A stretch of 64,000 nt of DNA from Mycolicibacterium frederiksbergense (lineage in GTDB: Bacteria; Actinomycetota; Actinomycetes; Mycobacteriales; Mycobacteriaceae): contig NZ_CP038799.1 of the NCBI RefSeq assembly GCF_012223425.1, positions 3,038,001-3,102,000 on the forward strand, written 5' to 3'. The first letter of the stretch is position 1; each line of letters starts with the position of its first letter. A program made the position numbers and the translations under genes. The notes under the pieces are model-generated. The model did not search any database and was not told the DNA's origin. It saw only the letters and a list, made by a program, of their open reading frames with translations. Below, in pieces: positions 36,227 to 45,481 of this stretch.

Positions 36227-36908
36227 CTCCAGCGACTATTACCCCGCGCTCGCACGTCCCAACGTTTCATTGGTCACCGACGATATCCGGGCAGTAGAAC
36301 CTGGCGGAATCCGCACGGTGAACGGCGACTTCCACGCCGCCGACGTGATCATCTACGGCACTGGCTTCAGTGCCACCGAGTTTCTTTCCCCGATGGAGGT
36401 CTACGGCCGCTCGGACCGGAAATTGTCGGACGTGTGGGCGGATGGCGCGCACGCCTACTACGGCCTATCGGTGCCAGAGTTTCCGAATTTCCTCATGATG
36501 TACGGGCCCAACACCAACGTGGGATCCGGGTCCATCGTCTACATGCTCGAATCGCAGGCCCGACACATCGTCAGGTTGATGAAGGTTCTCCGTGCCCATC
36601 CAGGAAGTGTTATCGAGGTCCGTGCCGATGTGGAGAAGCGCTTCAACGACCGGTTGAGTCGCCGCCTGGACAGATCCGTGTGGACTATGTGCACGAGCTG
36701 GTATCGCTCGGCGCGGGGGTCGATCTCTACCAACTGGCCCAGCCCGACCTTCTTGTATCGCCTTCGTGCGCGCAGGCCGAAGCGGCGCGCTTACGTCCTG
36801 TCGCGTCCCGCGCCCGCGAACTCGTCGCGCAGGGGGACACCCGAGCCGGCCAACACCCATCTGGCCGACATGCCCTATGCCCCAAGCGGGGCCGATAGCG
36901 TCGACTAG

Positions 36909-37260
36909 TGGCGGCTCTGTTCAGTGACGGGTATCCGAGGACGGCGGGGAGTCGCTGACATTCGAGCGGCAACTGTGACCGCCGTTGACAGGGTGGTCAC
37001 CGGTGTAAACGATGGGTGAAATCCTTCCGATAATGCGAGAAACAACATCAAGGGGGCACTCGATGACCAAATCGCCGTCCGGTTCGGCAAGCAAGTCCCG
37101 TGACCGGCTGTTGTCGGTACTACTGAATCCCCTCCCGCAGCGCGTCGAGCGCGCTATCCAGGAGTGAGTCGACGATGGCCGGTTCGCGAACTTGCCGCGC
37201 CGCCGACCGGTAGCGGATTGAAGCCAGTTATCGGCGATCAGGGATTGCCTCTCGTTGGCC
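36909..37260. other. Decayed stretch between the split BVMO and the P450 remnant
   Basis: About 350 bases with no intact gene. A 34-codon frame at 37063-37167 starts MTKSPSGSASKSRDRLL after AAGGGGG and ends at TGA; it may be the broken front of a lost gene. On the other strand a short run AIVDSLLDSALDALREG (about 37120-37185) also looks protein-like. Neither can be assigned. Confidence 0.35.
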
Positions 37261-37965
37261 TTCGCCCGGAACTTACCGGCGGCACGCTCGGGGCAGAATG
37301 GTGATTTACTCGCCGCGCTATGTGAGGCGCGCGCCAGGACGGCGAACGCTTCACTGATGCGGACAGCATAAATCAAATGATCTTTCTGATGATGGCCGCT
37401 CATGACACGTCAACGATCACCACTGCCGCTGTGGCGTACTTCTTGGCGAAGAATCCTGAATGGCAGGATCGACTTCGTGCTGAGTCTGACCGTCTAGGCG
37501 ACGATCTGTCGGACATTGAGGACCTGGAGGGGCTTACGGCGATGGACTTGGTCATCAAGGAGTCGCTCAGACTAGTTGCACCGGTACCGTTGGTTATGCG
37601 TAAGACGGTGACCGACACCCTAATTGATGGCTACTACGTCCCCTCCGGAGTGCTCGTCGTCATCACGCCTGCGGTCAACCACTTTGCGCCCACAGTGTCG
37701 ACCGAGCCGGACCGGTTTGACCCAACGCGACTCGAGCCGCCACGGCGCGAGGATCAGGCCCACCGCTTCGCCTGGCTTCCGTTCGGAGGAGGCGCGCACA
37801 AGCGCATCGGGATGCACTTCGGCACCTTGGAGGTGAAGGCAATACTGCACGAGATGCTGCGGGAATTCACCTGGAGTCTGGATGACGGCTACCGCGTTCG
37901 GTGGGACAATACGTCCCTGCCTGTTCCCTGTCGACGGCCTACCTATTACGTTGTGTCGCCGATGA
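37261..37965 (+). pseudogene. Cytochrome P450 remnant lacking its haem cysteine
   Basis: The conserved second half of a P450 is readable: FLMMAAHDTSTIT (I-helix, A-x-x-D-T-S), KESLRL (E-x-x-R), FDPTRLEPPRRED and the haem loop FGGGAHKRIGMHFG. The last should read K-C-I-G: the codon is CGC (Arg, near 37801) instead of TGC, so the iron ligand is missing. Upstream, QDGERFTDADSIN continues in frame to a TGA at 37323, and NGDLLAALCEA continues in another frame to about 37261. Downstream, VDGLPITLCRR is in a shifted frame and stops at 37965. The first half of the gene is absent. It is dead by several independent lesions. Confidence 0.8.
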
Positions 37966-38128
37966 TATCTAGGTCATTCCACGAGACTTTTGAGTGCTTA
38001 GCCGAGCACATCGCCCTTACAGGGCGCCGGCGGAATCGACGCAGTCCTCCAAGTGGCCTCGGAGATCCTCAACAAACCCCGGCGAACCGTAGTCGGCAAA
38101 CCTACGCAAACTGCCGGAAAGGATGGTC

Positions 38129-38929
38129 ATGCTAGAACCATCAACAGCCGTCGTCACAGGAGCAGGTCGAGGGATTGGTCTGGAGATCGCGAGACAACTC
38201 GCCGCTGCCGGTCACAAGGTTTTGCTCACGGATGTGGATGGCGACGCAGCGGAGCGCGCTGCCACCGAGGTCGGCGGTGGCGCTTGGAGCGCCACGCACG
38301 ACGTACGAGATCCGTCGGGTCATCGGGAAGTCGCTGCTCAGGCTTTAGCCGCTGGCCCTCTGGCGGTGTGGGTAAACAACGCTGGGATCCTACTCGCGGG
38401 TAACAGCTGGAGTCACAGCGATGCCGAGATTGCGTCGATCCTCGATGTCAATGTACGAGGTGTCGTTGCCGGCTCACACGCGGCAGTTGTCGCTATGGGC
38501 GCGGGTGGGGGCGCGATCCTCAACATCGCGTCCCTCTCGGCTCTGGCGCCCATCCCTGGATTAGCGATGTACGCAGCAACCAAAGCGGCCGTATTGTCGT
38601 TCACCACATCGCTGCAGGGCGACCTTGACCATGCGGGATTGCCAATCCACGCACGGGCGCTATGCCCTGACGTGGTAAGTACGAAAATGGTCACCGACCG
38701 GGTTGCCGACCCTGGGGCGGCGCTTCTGTTCGCCGGACCGCGTCCAATGGATGCTGCGGCCGTGGCCCGCGCGGGACTCGAGTTGCTGGAGAGTCGCCAG
38801 ATATTCCGGGTAGTTCCTCGGTGGCGTGGCGTAGTTGCGCGCACTAGCGATGCTGCGCCGTCGCTTGGATTGAAAGCTTTCGCGTTGATGCGCGGCGTCG
38901 GTGAGCGGCGCCAACGCAATCATCGTTGA
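38129..38929 (+). CDS. Short-chain dehydrogenase/reductase
   Basis: A 266-residue SDR from ATG at 38129, with GGAAAGGAT upstream; an ATG two codons earlier is possible. TGAGRGIG near residues 10-17, WVNNAGIL, NIASLSAL with catalytic Ser, and YAATK with Tyr and Lys. Asp after beta-2 (LTDVDGD) suggests NAD. It is an orphan in the decayed zone between the P450 remnant and a convergent TetR gene, and probably belonged to the alcohol/ketone pathway upstream. Confidence 0.9.
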   Translation: MLEPSTAVVTGAGRGIGLEIARQLAAAGHKVLLTDVDGDAAERAATEVGGGAWSATHDVRDPSGHREVAAQALAAGPLAVWVNNAGILLAGNSWSHSDAEIASILDVNVRGVVAGSHAAVVAMGAGGGAILNIASLSALAPIPGLAMYAATKAAVLSFTTSLQGDLDHAGLPIHARALCPDVVSTKMVTDRVADPGAALLFAGPRPMDAAAVARAGLELLESRQIFRVVPRWRGVVARTSDAAPSLGLKAFALMRGVGERRQRNHR

Positions 38930-38982
38930 TGGCGGTGTCGAAGACGGAGGGTTTAGCGTGGGGAGGCTCGAATTGTACCTGG

Positions 38983-39660
38983 TCAGGTTTTCGGTTCGCA
39001 GAGTGGTAAGTGGGGATCAAGCTGGAATCCCAGTTCCTGCAGCCTGTCATTGATTATCAACCAGGTTTGCCGTGTCAACCGAATGACGAGTTCGTCACGA
39101 GTGGAGTCGCGATGGTCCAGCCACCATAGGACCGAAGCGTCCATCAAGCCCATGATGGCGGCGACATTGCGGTCTGCCGCCTCTGAGTCCTCGCCGTAGC
39201 GAGGAAAGTAACGGGCACCCGCGACGGCGAGTTCAGAGGCGAATGCGCTGCTGCCGGGCGCGGTCTTCTCGGTGCTGCGCCGATAGTGTCGGTTCACCAG
39301 GAACCGATAGAGGTTGGGGTGTTCGTCAGCCCACATGACGTGCTGAGTGACCGGCGCGCGTATCACGTCTAGCGGCGATCCCTGGACATCCAGAGTTAGG
39401 CGAATCTTCGCAGTGAGTTCGCGGTGGACGTGACGAGCCACGGCAAGATCGAGTTCTTCTTTACTTGCGAAGTGGCGGTAGAAGTGTGTGCGTCCCAAAC
39501 CGGCCTTGTCTGCGATTTGGCCCGTGAGTGCGTGGGGCCCGTTCTCTTCGATTGCGCTGAGCGCCGCTTCGATGATCTGTTCACGACGTAGTTCACGGCC
39601 CGGCAACCTACTGGCCGCGCGGCGTACCGCTGTGGTGTCCACCCAGTGCTGTCGCTCCAC
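38983..39660 (-). CDS. TetR-family transcriptional regulator
   Basis: About 225 residues from GTG at 39660 (VERQHWVDTTAVRR). A longer frame to 39780 overlaps the operators, so it is rejected. The helix-turn-helix is LTGQIADKAGLGRTHFYRHFASKEE. A C-terminal region with FLVNRHYRR and WWLDHRDSTRDELV forms the ligand domain. It diverges from fadE at 39804 with two strong palindromes between them, and is almost certainly its regulator. Confidence 0.88.
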   Translation of the reverse strand: MERQHWVDTTAVRRAASRLPGRELRREQIIEAALSAIEENGPHALTGQIADKAGLGRTHFYRHFASKEELDLAVARHVHRELTAKIRLTLDVQGSPLDVIRAPVTQHVMWADEHPNLYRFLVNRHYRRSTEKTAPGSSAFASELAVAGARYFPRYGEDSEAADRNVAAIMGLMDASVLWWLDHRDSTRDELVIRLTRQTWLIINDRLQELGFQLDPHLPLCEPKT

Positions 39661-39696
39661 GATGTCACCGTAACGCCCCGCGCTCTGGAAAGTTCT

Positions 39697-39743
39697 GGGT
39701 ACGTGTTGTACCCGGCGTGCGATTCGTGGTACACCATGTACCC
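39697..39743. promoter_or_regulatory. Two tandem palindromic operators between tetR and fadE
   Basis: Site 1 is GGGTAC-GTGTT-GTACCC (39697-39713). Site 2 is GGTAC-ACCAT-GTACC (39728-39742). The same half-sites and 5-base spacer recur with centres 30 bases apart, about three helical turns. This fits two TetR dimers on one face of the DNA, controlling both divergent promoters. Confidence 0.75.
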
Positions 39744-39803
39744 ACAGGCGAAGCGAGACCATTGCGGGATCGGTGCGCAAGCAAACACAGTGAGGACTTT
39801 GTA

Positions 39804-40949
39804 ATGGCAGCCAACCGCTCTAGCTGGATGGACGACGACCTCGACGCACTGCGGGATTTGGCACGTACGTTCTGTGAGAAGGAGGTCGCGCCGCACAGTG
39901 CCCGCTTCATCGAGCAGCACCACGTGGATCGGGACCTGTGGACCCGGGCGGGTGATCTTGGGTTGCTGTGCATGTCAATCCCCGAGCAGTACGGCGGAGG
40001 TGGGGGAACGTTCGCTCACGAAGCAGTCTTGATTGAGGAACAGGCCCGCATCGGCGATTCGGCATGGGGCGCGCCGCTTCATAGTGGAATCGTCGCCCAC
40101 TACCTGCTCGAGTACGGCACCGATGAGCAGAAGGAACGCTTTCTTCCCAGACTGGCAACTGGTGAGATGGTTGGCGCGATTGCGATGACGGAGCCGGGCA
40201 CTGGCTCCGATCTCCAATCTGTCACGACCAAGGCATCGCGCGTTGGAGACGAATACGTTGTCAACGGTTCCAAAACGTTCATCACCAACGGCGCTCAGGC
40301 CGACCTCATCATCGTCGTTGCGAAGACCGACCCCAGTGCCGGAGCGAACGGAATCTCGTTGGTTTTGGTCGAAGGCGATCGACCGGGCTTTCGGCGGGGT
40401 CGGGTGTTGGACAAGGTCGGTCAGCGCGGACAGGACACCTCCGAGCTCTATTTCGAAGATGTGCACATTCCGGTTGAGAACCTCCTGGGTACGACTGAAG
40501 GCCAGGGGTTCATTCAGTTGATGCAGCAACTTCCCCAAGAGCGATTGATCCTTGCGCTTGGTGCAGTGACAGTACTAGAAACAGCGCTCGAGTTCACTGT
40601 GGAATACACCAAAGATCGGCATGCCTTCGGCAAGCCCGTCTTCGCCTTCCAAAACACCAAGTTCAAGCTCGCCGAGGTCGCCACCGACGCCCACATCAGC
40701 CGCGTTTTCATCGACGACTGCGTCGCCCGCCATCTGCGCGGTGAACTCGACATCCCCACCGTCGCGATGGCGAAATGGTGGACTACTGAGCGTGCGATGG
40801 TCGCCCTTGATGACTGCTTGCAGCTCCACGGCGGCTACGGCTATATGACCGAGTATCCCATCGGCAGGATGTGGGCCGATGCTCGCGTTCAGAAGATCTA
40901 CGGTGGGACAAACGAGATTATGAAGGAGATCATTGCTCGGTCGCTTTAG
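39804..40949 (+). CDS. Acyl-CoA dehydrogenase
   Basis: A 381-residue acyl-CoA dehydrogenase from ATG at 39804; the frame is open further upstream but that part covers the operators. GLLCMSIPEQYGGGGGTFAHEAV, GAIAMTEPGTGSDLQSVTTKA, YVVNGSKTFITNGAQ, FEDVHIPVENLLG, and the C-terminal LQLHGGYGYMTEYPIGRMWADARVQKIYGGTNEIMKEIIARSL. The IYGGTNEIMKE end with Glu in GGTNEI is typical of chain-length-general FadE enzymes. It is a single-gene unit with its own TetR repressor. Confidence 0.93.
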   Translation: MAANRSSWMDDDLDALRDLARTFCEKEVAPHSARFIEQHHVDRDLWTRAGDLGLLCMSIPEQYGGGGGTFAHEAVLIEEQARIGDSAWGAPLHSGIVAHYLLEYGTDEQKERFLPRLATGEMVGAIAMTEPGTGSDLQSVTTKASRVGDEYVVNGSKTFITNGAQADLIIVVAKTDPSAGANGISLVLVEGDRPGFRRGRVLDKVGQRGQDTSELYFEDVHIPVENLLGTTEGQGFIQLMQQLPQERLILALGAVTVLETALEFTVEYTKDRHAFGKPVFAFQNTKFKLAEVATDAHISRVFIDDCVARHLRGELDIPTVAMAKWWTTERAMVALDDCLQLHGGYGYMTEYPIGRMWADARVQKIYGGTNEIMKEIIARSL

Positions 40950-41089
40950 ATCGAATTCGACCGCTAGATTGGTTACGAGGGGCCGCGATAGCGAGGTGGC
41001 GTTCGCTTATCAAGTCGGTGGTGACTGTTCATTAGGCGGTCACTGTTCACTAGGCGGATACCCGGCGAGCTCGCTTCAAACGGGGGCCT

Positions 41090-41825
41090 TACTCGGCCGG
41101 CCTGGGCGCGCCGCGCCCGAGACAGGTTGACCTTGCTGCTGACGCCCTTCAGACGATATGCGCCGGCGGACGACCACCGGAGGCCTGCGTCGTCGACGAT
41201 CACCCGCGTGGAGTCCCACCAACACTGCGCCTGGCCGCGCCGCCGCGCTCACTCGGCTGGCCAGGTTCACGGGGTTGCCGAACCAGTCGCCCGCGCGCGA
41301 GACCGCTGACCCGGACGCCACGCCAATCCTCAAGGAAGGCAGGTCATTTGCTGACGCGCTGTCGATCAGGTCCAGCATCGTCGTCACCAGCGGCGTCGGT
41401 CGTGATGAGACCAGCATGACCGCGCCCCGAGGGTTTCACGAATCTCAACCGGTGGGTTGGCAGCCTCGCGCGCAGCAGTCGCGAGTCGATTCGCGAGCCT
41501 CTCCAAATCGTCGGGCTGAAGCTTTCAACATGTTCAGCGCGCGAAGCCACGCATCATCTCCGTGGCCTGCCCGATGCCTTCCGTGAGGGCCCGCAATATG
41601 GCGACTGTTTCGTCTGGATTCCGGTTTCCGTGCTCAGCTCGCGCAGAGAGACGTACCGTCCCTCATCACCCAGTACGCGGCTTGTAGGAAGAAGGAGAGG
41701 GGTTGGGGCCACCAGTCGGCTTTGATCAATCGTGAAGCCCTGGGCATGCAGCCAGGCAATTAGATGAGTCCTTTCCTGGCGGCTGTCGCCCTCAAGACCG
41801 TCGTGCAGACATACTGAGCGAGGTC
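41090..41825 (-). pseudogene. Class III adenylate cyclase remnant (Rv1264-like, with regulatory N-terminus)
   Basis: Read leftward, the pieces come in the expected order but in different frames. GLEGDSRQERTHLIAWLHAQGFTIDQ and LLLPTSRVLGDEGRYVSLREL come from the N-terminal regulatory domain. They are followed by DETVAILRALTEGIGQATEMMRGFAR, then DLERLANRLATAAREAA, then LRIGVASGSAVSRAGDWFGNPVNLASRVSAAARPG of the cyclase domain. After another shift comes VIVDDAGLRWSSAGAYRLKGVSS. The segment that should carry the first metal-binding Asp (V-x-F-A-D-x-x-G-F) is missing. With at least three frame changes and an internal deletion it cannot make cAMP. Confidence 0.75.
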
Positions 41826-41857
41826 GTCTTCGTGTGTTGCTGACACCCTGGACCTGC

Positions 41858-42520
41858 TTAGTGCTGCGGCGTACCGGGACGCGGACAGGATGGTTCAGTG
41901 TTCACGCCGCGCACCTGGTGACTCGACGCGGGGACGCCGAGCACGGCGTGACCCATCGCAACGAGCAGCGCAGAGGTCTGTTCGGGAGCCAGGCCAGTGC
42001 CGCGGTAGTGCAAGATCGATTGAATGGCTCCGATCGCTCCATGAACCATCGCCCGAAGTTCAATCTCATCGACCGCGGGCCGCAATTCTCCGACGAGGTG
42101 TACCCACTCTTCTAGATAGAGTCGCTGCTTTCGGCGCAACCGGCTCTGGTGCTGATCCGACAGATTGTGCACTTCGCGGTAATACACCATTGCCAGCTCG
42201 CGTTGATCCATTACCAAGGCGACTTGGTCTGACACCAGCAGGGTCAGCGCCTCCGCCTCGTCGCGGGACTGCTCGACGATCGCCGTCGCACGCTTAAGGA
42301 GTTTGTCCACCACTCGCTCGAAGAGGGCCGCCAGTAGATCGCTCTTACTGTTGAAATGGCGATAGATGGCCGGCCCGACAACCCCTGATGCAACGCCGAT
42401 GTCGGCCATGGAGACAGCGTGGTAGCCCCGCTCGGCAATCAACTCGGTGGCAGAGGCGAGAATCCGTTCCCGACGTTCGCCGCCGACCCGGGTACGTCCG
42501 GCAACGACCACCTTGTTCAC
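41858..42520 (-). CDS. TetR-family transcriptional regulator
   Basis: About 220 residues. The helix-turn-helix is HAVSMADIGVASGVVGPAIYRHFNSKSD. The C-terminal domain (about 80-200) has REVHNLSDQHQSRLRRKQRLYLEEWV. It follows the enoyl-CoA hydratase/AtuA-like operon on the same strand after a 413-base gap, so it may be a downstream regulator of that operon; a direct operator is not evident. Confidence 0.88.
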   Translation of the reverse strand: MNKVVVAGRTRVGGERRERILASATELIAERGYHAVSMADIGVASGVVGPAIYRHFNSKSDLLAALFERVVDKLLKRATAIVEQSRDEAEALTLLVSDQVALVMDQRELAMVYYREVHNLSDQHQSRLRRKQRLYLEEWVHLVGELRPAVDEIELRAMVHGAIGAIQSILHYRGTGLAPEQTSALLVAMGHAVLGVPASSHQVRGVNTEPSCPRPGTPQH

Positions 42521-42933
42521 TACTACCTTCCTTCGCTCGCAACCAGGGCTCGCGCAGCACTGCAGCGCCGGGAGCTACACTACGAACGTTAACACCTGCT
42601 CACAATCCCAGGTTGAGTTGAAATGTAGACGCCCAGTGGCAGGTGGCTGGCGCCTGCGCGTGTGATCCCCATTCGTGGATGTGCCCGCTCATTGGCCAAG
42701 ATCGGCAACCGCGTGGGCAGATCGCTGCGCCCTCTTTGGATGTCCAGTTCGGCAAGGAACTGGACAAAGCCATCTCTCCGTCTGCCGGACGCTGTTGGCG
42801 TCATCCGATCGTCATCACATCGTTCGGCAACACGGCTTTGGCAAAGGGGCTACGTCAAGCAGCAGGCAGAGGACGGCGACTTGATTGGCGATACGTCGAC
42901 AGAGTGGCCCGGCTACTCCAAATTCGGGATTTG
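42521..42933. other. Non-coding stretch upstream of the TetR gene
   Basis: About 413 bases. The bases nearest the TetR start include GAACGTTAAC (42586-42595), a possible part-palindromic promoter element. Frames of 60-170 codons are open here but none has a credible start and composition. No RNA gene is recognised. Confidence 0.5.
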
Positions 42934-44670
42934 TCAGGTCGCGCCGACAAGGGATTGCGGTATGTCCACGATGCGGGAGCGCAGGTACTCGCACAAGCCC
43001 TTCGCCTGGGCATCCGGCCGGGTCGAGGATGCCACGCCTTCCCCCAGCAGCCCGTGCACCACAACGTTGAGCGCACGCAGGTTGGGCAGCTCGAATCGCT
43101 CTATGCGCAGCTGCGCAGCCTCCGGGCCGAGCAGCCCGCGCAGTCGCTCGACGGTTAAGTGCTCGCGCACCCAGGCATAGCCGGCGTCGTCGCGGGCCCA
43201 GAGACCAATATTGGCGTTGCCGCCCTTGTCGCCGGACCGCGCGCCCAGAACCGCGCCCAGCGGCGCGCGGCATGTCGGCTCGGTCGGCGGCGCGGCTGCC
43301 GCGCTGCCCCGGACCTTCGCGGCCGGCACGCTACCGGTCGGCGGATCGGCGATCCTCCGGCGCTCACCGTTGGGCAGCACCACGACCTGCGTCACGCTCG
43401 ACCGGGGCACGGTCGCTGGGCGATACACGCCGAACACTGACTCCGACGTGGGTGGCGTGGTGGTGTGGAAGCCGGCATACCCGGCCAGAGCGATCTCCAT
43501 GATTGCGCTCGAGAACGCCCGGCCGACCTTGCGCGGGTCGGTGTCCTTGACCGTGATCCGCAAGTGCGCGCACGCCTGGTCGTTGGTGGGGGCGTCCGGT
43601 GTGTCGAAACGCAGAAACCGGACGTCGACCTCGGCGAAGGATCCCCGGCCGCCGAGGATGTCGAACAGCTGCTGCTGCGCGAACGCGGCTTTCGCCTCCA
43701 GGTCCAAGCCGGTGAGCACCATCGTCATGGTGTTCCGGTAGCCCCCGACCTCGTTCAGCGCCACCTTGAGCGTCTCCGGTGGCGGGCTGCCGGTGACACC
43801 CGTGATCGCCACCCGGTGCTCGGCCTGCTGGGCCAGCGAGATCGTGTCGAAGTGAGTCACCACGTCGGGCCCCAGATAGGCCGGCTCGGCGATCTCGTAG
43901 AGCAGCTGGGAGGTGACCGTACCGACCGACACCAGCCCCCCGGTGTCGGCGTGCTTGGTGATCACCGACGAGCCGTCGGCCGCCACCTCCGCGATCGGGA
44001 AGCCCGGGTAGCGACGGTCGGTGATCTCGTCGAGGAAGGCGTAGTTGCCGCCCGTGGCCTGTGGTCCGCATTCGATGACGTGGCCGGCCACGACGGCACC
44101 GGCGAGCCGGTCCCAGTCGGTGCGCTCCCACCCGTGCCACCAGGCGGCCGGGCCGACGACCAGCGAGGCGTCTGTCACCCGTCCGGTGACGACGACGTCG
44201 GCGCCCGCACCCAGCGCTTCGGCGATACCCCAACCCCCGAGGTAGGCGTTGGCCGAGACCGGCTTGACCTCACCGACCGCAGGGGTGATCGCGGAGAGGT
44301 TCCCGCGCAAGTCGTCACCTTCGATGTGGGCGATCCGGACGGTGATACCGAGCCGGTCCGCAAGCTCGCGCAATCTGACGGCCAGCCCGGCCGGGTTGAG
44401 CCCACCGGCGTTGGCCACGATCTTGATACCGCGGTCGGAACAGGTGCCCAACACCTGCTCCATCTGGGTCAGGAACGTGCGCGCGTAACCGCCCGCCGGA
44501 TCCTTCGCCTGGGCCTTCGCCAGGATGAGCATCGTCAGTTCAGCGAGGTAGTCCCCGCACAGCACGTCGATGCTCTGCTCGCCCGTCCCGCCCTCGACCA
44601 TCTCCCGCGCCGCGGCGATCCGGTCGCCGTAGAAGCCCGAGCAATTTCCGATGCGTACCGGGTCCCTCAC
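42934..44670 (-). CDS. AtuA-like protein (DUF1446, acyclic terpene utilisation family)
   Basis: A 578-residue protein from GTG at 44670 (VRDPVRIGNCSGFYGDR). Family markers are VLCGDYLAELTMLILAKAQAKDP, IKIVANAGGLNPAG, VVVTGRVTDASLVVGPAAWWHGW and, in the C-terminal part, LGARSGDKGGNANIGLWARDD. AtuA is needed for citronellol/geraniol degradation in Pseudomonas, but its reaction is unclear. The start overlaps the stop of the TIGR03084-like gene. The enoyl-CoA hydratase upstream and the acyl-CoA carboxylase genes elsewhere in the window fit such a pathway. Confidence 0.88.
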   Translation of the reverse strand: MRDPVRIGNCSGFYGDRIAAAREMVEGGTGEQSIDVLCGDYLAELTMLILAKAQAKDPAGGYARTFLTQMEQVLGTCSDRGIKIVANAGGLNPAGLAVRLRELADRLGITVRIAHIEGDDLRGNLSAITPAVGEVKPVSANAYLGGWGIAEALGAGADVVVTGRVTDASLVVGPAAWWHGWERTDWDRLAGAVVAGHVIECGPQATGGNYAFLDEITDRRYPGFPIAEVAADGSSVITKHADTGGLVSVGTVTSQLLYEIAEPAYLGPDVVTHFDTISLAQQAEHRVAITGVTGSPPPETLKVALNEVGGYRNTMTMVLTGLDLEAKAAFAQQQLFDILGGRGSFAEVDVRFLRFDTPDAPTNDQACAHLRITVKDTDPRKVGRAFSSAIMEIALAGYAGFHTTTPPTSESVFGVYRPATVPRSSVTQVVVLPNGERRRIADPPTGSVPAAKVRGSAAAAPPTEPTCRAPLGAVLGARSGDKGGNANIGLWARDDAGYAWVREHLTVERLRGLLGPEAAQLRIERFELPNLRALNVVVHGLLGEGVASSTRPDAQAKGLCEYLRSRIVDIPQSLVGAT

Positions 44671-45479
44671 GACACACCTCCGTCGAACTGTCCTGCGGTG
44701 CGCCCGCCACCGGGAGGTCCGGCGAAGGCCTGCGCGATGGAGAGCCACTGGTCGGCGAGCGGACCGGTGACGTGCAGTGCGGTGTCGTCGCGATGCCTGC
44801 GCTGGGTGACGAGCAGGCAGAAGTCGTGCGCAGTGCCGGTGACCCGGTTGGGCACGCCGTCGGGGCCCCAGGTCCACAGCGTGCCCCCCGGTGCGGTGAG
44901 CTCGACACGGACGGGTTCCTCGGGCACCTCCAGGCCGTTGGCCATGTAGCTGAACGCCCGCGCTCCCACGCCGATGTGGGCGACGTGGCGCAACCGGGCC
45001 GAGGGCACACGGGTCACTCCCAGCGCGTCGGCGATGTCCTGACCGTGCGCCCAGGTCTCCATGATCCGCGCGGTCAGCGAGGAAGCCGCGCTCATGGGGA
45101 GGCCGAACCACGGCACCCGCATCGAGGGGTCGATCGCTGCGAAGGCAGCGACGAGGGCGCGGCGCGCGCCGTCGAACCAGGACAGCAGCTCCGCTGTCGG
45201 CATCGGCCGGTAGCGCTCGGCGATGGTGTCCGGGGAGATCCGGCCGTCGGCGAGCATGGGCAGCACCTCGGCCGTGAACCCTTCGGGGTCGGTGGCTGAG
45301 CGCACCGCGGCGTCGTCGAAGAACGCAAGATGGCTGATCTGATCGCGGACCGCCCAGCCTGCCGCGGGGGTGGGCGCGTCCCACCCGGCTTGCCCCTCGG
45401 GCAGCTCGGCGATCAGTGACCACAGCTCGGCCGTTTCCGCCCCGATGTCGGTGATCAAGGACTCCATCGGCACGGCCAC
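44667..45479 (-). CDS. TIGR03084-like metal-binding protein (DinB/maleylpyruvate isomerase fold)
   Basis: About 270 residues from GTG at 45479; ATG at 45467 is an alternative. The N-terminal half has the fold's features: WDAPTPAAGWAVRDQISHLAFFDDAA and a later RIMETWAHGQDIADALG, where His residues (ISHLAFFD and WAHGQD) would bind a metal. Such proteins often act in mycothiol- or glutathione-linked chemistry. The C-terminal half resembles the wHTH/sterol-carrier-like part of the family. Neighbours: a 2-base gap to the enoyl-CoA hydratase and an overlap with the AtuA-like gene. Confidence 0.85.
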   Translation of the reverse strand: MAVPMESLITDIGAETAELWSLIAELPEGQAGWDAPTPAAGWAVRDQISHLAFFDDAAVRSATDPEGFTAEVLPMLADGRISPDTIAERYRPMPTAELLSWFDGARRALVAAFAAIDPSMRVPWFGLPMSAASSLTARIMETWAHGQDIADALGVTRVPSARLRHVAHIGVGARAFSYMANGLEVPEEPVRVELTAPGGTLWTWGPDGVPNRVTGTAHDFCLLVTQRRHRDDTALHVTGPLADQWLSIAQAFAGPPGGGRTAGQFDGGVS

Positions 45480-45481
45480 GT

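Larger units (their letters stand above)
32684..36908 (+). pseudogene. Baeyer-Villiger-type monooxygenase split by an IS21-family element
   Basis: The 5' part (32684-33597) encodes GAGFAG at 23-28, the BVMO fingerprint FAGPSFHSANWD and GTGASS. It stops at KRILFSS where the insertion begins. The 3' part resumes at 36233 in the same frame after removing one 6-bp duplicate and reads SDYYPALARPNV, then TGFSATEF, SIVYMLESQA, CTSWY and STNWPSPTFLYRL to TGA at 36906-36908. Without the insertion the protein would be about 529 residues, a normal length. I preferred ATG 32684 to TTG 32669. The insertion makes this third BVMO non-functional unless the element excises. Confidence 0.9.

Noticed and set aside
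43465..44949. A 494-codon plus-strand frame opposite the AtuA-like gene
   Set aside because: Arg/Val/Gly-rich antisense shadow with no recognisable domain; the AtuA-like reading is complete with its own start overlap.
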